Source: VFMC01 sp046331225
GTDB lineage: Bacteria > Actinomycetota > Acidimicrobiia > Acidimicrobiales > Ilumatobacteraceae
DNA: 64,000 bases
Direction of reading: 5' to 3'
Assembly (NCBI GenBank): GCA_046331225.1
Contig: JAXLRF010000002.1
Location: forward strand, 1-64,000
Shown here: positions 61,315 to 64,000 of the stretch, in pieces
How positions within the stretch are numbered: position 1 is the first letter of the stretch
How the letters are laid out: every line of letters begins with the position of its first letter
Position numbers and translations under genes: made by a program
The notes under the pieces: model-generated
The model's database searches: none
Seen by the model: only the letters and a program-made list of their open reading frames with translations
What the model was told of the DNA's origin: nothing

Positions 61315-62445
61315 TCACGCACCTTCGTGGGCGGCGCGGGTGTGCTCGTGCACCCAGAACACGCCGCGCTCGTGGAACGTGGCCAGGCGGCCGTCGGCGT
61401 CGAGGCCGGCGTCGTGGCTGCGTTGCACCGACGTGCAGATCTCGACGTCCTGCTGGTGCACCAGACGATGCGTCGACACGATCCGCTCGGCCACGTCGGA
61501 CGGCGTGCCCGGCCGCAACAGCAACCGGCGTTCGACGATCGTGCGGTCGGGCGCGAGCGGCTCCATCCACATCAGCAGCGCTGCGTCCGGGAACACGTTC
61601 ATCATCAGGTTCGGCCACACGGTGAGGTAGTTGCCCACGTCGTACGGACGCGACGTACCGGCCTCACCCAATCGCTCCCACCCGGGCTCACCGGGCAGCA
61701 GTTCGTGCATGATCCGCTGCGCCGCGTCGGACGGACGCAACGGCCGGTCCCACGCGTACAGCACCGGCCCGTCCGACACCATCGGATAGTCCTCGGTGGC
61801 GGTCGTGTCGATCTCGGGGTGCACGAAGGGCGTGTGGTAGTTCTCCGAGTAGTTCTCGAGCAGCACCTTCCAGTTGAACCGTCGCTCGTGGCGCTCGCTC
61901 ACCACCACCTCGAGCTGCTCGATCGGAAAGCCGTCGATCGCATCGGCGAGCGGCCCCAGTCGCAGTGGCCCGGCCGAGCCGCTCACGTCGACGAACACCA
62001 GCCGCCGCCAGATCGCCACCGCCACCGGCTTCAGCGAGAAGTCGTCGAGGTCGAATGCCTCGGGATCGCCCACGCCCGACGCCTTTGCGAGCGAGCCGTC
62101 CAACCGGTACAGCCAAGCGTGGTAGGGGCAGCGCAGCAGCGGCCCGTCACCGGTCTCGCCCGGCTCGCACAGCGGCGCGGCGCGATGTCGGCACACGTTG
62201 AGGAACCCGCGCAACTCGCCCTCGCGGTCGCGCACCAACAACACCGGCACACCACCCACCGAGACCGACCGCCACGCGCCAGGTGGCGGCAGCTCGTCGA
62301 CGACACCGGCGCACGTCCACCCTCGACGGAAGACGCGCTCGAGCTCGGTCGCGTGGTGCGCGGCATCGGCGTACCATGCCGCGGGCAACGTCCGCGCCGT
62401 GCGGATGCCGGGGGGATCGGGGATCTCGCGCAGCATGTTCACCAT
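61315..62445 (-). CDS. Rieske non-heme iron oxygenase, alpha-subunit type
   Basis: The ATG is at 62445 (62436 is also possible). Rieske [2Fe-2S] ligands: LNVCRHRAAPLC and LLRCPYHAWLYRLDG (C-x-H, C-x2-H). The catalytic domain has the mononuclear iron motif in FNWKVLLENYSENYHTPFVH. The C-terminal part is about 200 residues. It is similar in size to choline or carnitine monooxygenase-like and phenylpropionate dioxygenase-type alpha subunits. The ferredoxin/reductase partner is not in the window. Confidence 0.92.
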   Translation of the reverse strand: MVNMLREIPDPPGIRTARTLPAAWYADAAHHATELERVFRRGWTCAGVVDELPPPGAWRSVSVGGVPVLLVRDREGELRGFLNVCRHRAAPLCEPGETGDGPLLRCPYHAWLYRLDGSLAKASGVGDPEAFDLDDFSLKPVAVAIWRRLVFVDVSGSAGPLRLGPLADAIDGFPIEQLEVVVSERHERRFNWKVLLENYSENYHTPFVHPEIDTTATEDYPMVSDGPVLYAWDRPLRPSDAAQRIMHELLPGEPGWERLGEAGTSRPYDVGNYLTVWPNLMMNVFPDAALLMWMEPLAPDRTIVERRLLLRPGTPSDVAERIVSTHRLVHQQDVEICTSVQRSHDAGLDADGRLATFHERGVFWVHEHTRAAHEGA

Positions 62446-62607
62446 TCTGACGCACCGGCGACACCTTGCTGAGCAAGCGTCCAACGACGTGTCGGCGCGT
62501 GACTATGCTGAACGACGAGTCAGCCTTCGGCCGCACTCACCGGCTGTTCATCGGCAGTTCCATCACCGACGCCACCCATCGGCCCGGTCGGACAACTTGG
62601 GGGATGC

Positions 62608-63783
62608 ATGAGAACGTCACGTCGACAGTTCCTCGCACGCTCGGCGCAGCTGGGCGTCCTGCTCGGCGCGGGGGTGCCGTTGCTGAACGCCTGCGGCGGC
62701 GACAGCGGCTCGTCGAAGGGCAAGAAGACCGATCCGATCGCCGACGGCCTGCAGCCCGAGAAGGGCCCGCTGAAGATCATCAACTACGCCGACTACGTCA
62801 ACCCCGACGTGATCTCCGACTTCGAGAAGGAGTACGGCGTCAAGGTCGAGATCTCGACGATCGACACCGACACCGAGGCCGTCACCAAGCTCGCCTCCGG
62901 CGCGCTCAAGGTCGACGTGCACCACTCGATGGCGAGCACCTCGATCGGCCGGCTCATCGAGGGCGGCCTGATCCAGCCGCTCAACAAGAGCTACCTCACC
63001 CACCGCGGCAACGTGCTGCCCGCGTTCGACGACCCGTGGTACGACCCGGGCGCCGTCTACTCGGTGCCGTACACGTTCTTCGGCACGGGCATCGGCTACC
63101 GCGCCGACCGCATCGACCCGGCCGAGGTCGAAGCCCAGGGCTGGGACACCATCTGGAACGCCACGGCGTTCAAGGGCCAGGTGTCGGTGCTCGACGACGA
63201 GCGCGAGGCGTTCACGATGGCGATGCTCCGCAAGGGCATCACCGACATCAACACCACCGACACCAAGATCATCGACCAGGCACTGGCCGACGTGATGGAG
63301 CTGATCGATCTCGTCAACGTGAAGGTCAACATCGAGGCCTACAAGGACATCCCCGAGGGCACCACCTCGATCGCTCACACCTGGAGTGCCGACCTGATCG
63401 CCGGCGCCGCCAGCTACCTGCCCGAGGGCACCACCAGCGACGTGCTCGGCTTCTGGCATCCGCCGTCGGAGCAGTACGTGGTCAGCAACGACTCGATGGG
63501 TGTGCTCGCCGACGCCGAGAACCCAGTCCTCGCGCACCTGTACATCGACTACCTGCTCGACAACGACGTCGCCGAGAAGAACTTCTCGTGGGTCGGCTAC
63601 CTGCCGGCGCTCACCAAGCTCGACGCCGACTACGTGATCGGCGCTGGTTACGTGCCCGAGAACCTGCGCAGCTGCGTGCCCACCAACGACGACATCACCA
63701 AGGGCCTCAAGTTCAAGGCGCTCACGGCCGACGGCGATGCGCTGTACGAAGCCGCCTGGTCGAAGTTCACCGCCGGCGGCTGA
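62608..63783 (+). CDS. potD: polyamine-type ABC transporter substrate-binding lipoprotein
   Basis: The ATG is at 62608. A twin-arginine signal (SRRQFLARSAQLGVLLGAG) ends in the lipobox LLNAC. The mature protein is a PotD/PotF-type binding protein (LKIINYADYVNPDVISDFEK, YSVPYTFFGTGIGYRADRID, WVGYLPALTKLD). It delivers spermidine, putrescine or a similar solute to the permease encoded directly downstream. The gene symbol follows the family; the ligand is not proven. Confidence 0.92.
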   Translation: MRTSRRQFLARSAQLGVLLGAGVPLLNACGGDSGSSKGKKTDPIADGLQPEKGPLKIINYADYVNPDVISDFEKEYGVKVEISTIDTDTEAVTKLASGALKVDVHHSMASTSIGRLIEGGLIQPLNKSYLTHRGNVLPAFDDPWYDPGAVYSVPYTFFGTGIGYRADRIDPAEVEAQGWDTIWNATAFKGQVSVLDDEREAFTMAMLRKGITDINTTDTKIIDQALADVMELIDLVNVKVNIEAYKDIPEGTTSIAHTWSADLIAGAASYLPEGTTSDVLGFWHPPSEQYVVSNDSMGVLADAENPVLAHLYIDYLLDNDVAEKNFSWVGYLPALTKLDADYVIGAGYVPENLRSCVPTNDDITKGLKFKALTADGDALYEAAWSKFTAGG

Positions 63784-63800
63784 CGCCGCATCGCCCGCAC

Positions 63801-64000
63801 GTGACCGCCACACTCGCCTCGAACGACCGGCCCGACAGCGTCGACCGCAGCCGCGCCTGGGCTCCCTTCGCGCTGCCCGGCGTGGCGTGGTTGATCGCGC
63901 TGTTCGTCGTGCCGGTCTACGCCGTGATGGCGGTCGCGTTCGGCACGGTCGATCCGATCCTGCGCACCGCGCAGCCCGCGTGGAACCCACTGCGGTGGGA
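63801..64000 (+). CDS. ABC transporter permease (PotB-like), 5' part
   Basis: The GTG at 63801 is 17 nt after the stop of the binding protein. The 66 visible residues include the first membrane helix (LPGVAWLIALFVVPVYAVMA). It reads out of the window. Operon partner of the substrate-binding gene. Confidence 0.83.
   Translation, partial: MTATLASNDRPDSVDRSRAWAPFALPGVAWLIALFVVPVYAVMAVAFGTVDPILRTAQPAWNPLRW

Overview
High-GC actinobacterial DNA, most likely an acidimicrobial genus such as Ilumatobacter. That placement is an inference from the codon and GC style, the frequent GTG starts, the Tat/lipoprotein substrate-binding protein, and the hydrolase at 58-60 kb with a triplicated C-terminal domain.

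About 54 kb of the 64 kb is an integron-like array of small gene cassettes. Roughly 60 copies of an imperfect inverted repeat punctuate it every 0.3-1.2 kb. A full copy is about 65 nt: left (L) arm GCGCGGAACTGCCGATCGG, a variable spacer often containing CTTGCGCTCGCC, and right (R) arm CCGGTCCGGGCATTCGGCGC. The arms pair with a few bulges, as attC sites do, but the integron boxes RYYYAAC and GTTRRRY are not matched. Many cassette genes start (often GTG, without a Shine-Dalgarno) in or just after an R arm and stop with a TAG that belongs to the next L arm. In the feature list, orientation + means the L arm is on the left. One 1,081-bp cassette occurs twice, inverted, 31 kb apart (3738-4818 and 35094-36174). 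Both copies begin and end exactly in the L core GATCTGCCG, which defines the cassette boundary.

Polarity: repeats are minus from 1.6 to 7.7 kb, plus from 10.5 to 44.2 kb, minus from 47.4 to 48.9 kb and plus from 50.9 to 53 kb. Both minus-to-plus flips fall on elements that share terminal inverted repeats related to the R arm. One (8621-9560) carries a DUF2293-like gene. The other (49248-50400) carries a XerC/D-like tyrosine recombinase with a damaged reading frame. A separate two-recombinase element (17761-20150, 41815-44195, and a solo end near 1777) is inserted each time at the same CTG inside an L core. Between 26.7 and 32.4 kb a second hairpin repeat family (right arm CCGGCGGTAGGTGGCAG) replaces the first.

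Cassette cargo is typical of integron gene pools: lipoproteins, small membrane proteins, immunity-like and DUF proteins (SMI1/KNR4, Imm26-like, DUF1963-, DUF4304-, DUF6869-like), DinB/DUF664 proteins, GNAT, SDR, ATP-grasp, methyltransferase, nucleotidyltransferase, a PIN protein and two toxin-antitoxin-like pairs. Insertion sequences (IS110, IS1182, IS3 twice, IS481) have landed in the array.

A phage-type integrase and an Xis-like protein sit beside an intact tRNA-Cys at 55.1-56.7 kb. An inverted 91-bp copy of the tRNA 3' half and terminator lies at 44.5 kb, so the region also looks like a rearranged island at tRNA-Cys. From 56.8 kb on the DNA looks like ordinary chromosome: two secreted hydrolases, a PfkB sugar kinase, a Rieske oxygenase, and a polyamine-type ABC binding protein followed by its permease.

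Several genes carry single-base deletions. These may be real decay or assembly error and should be checked against reads.
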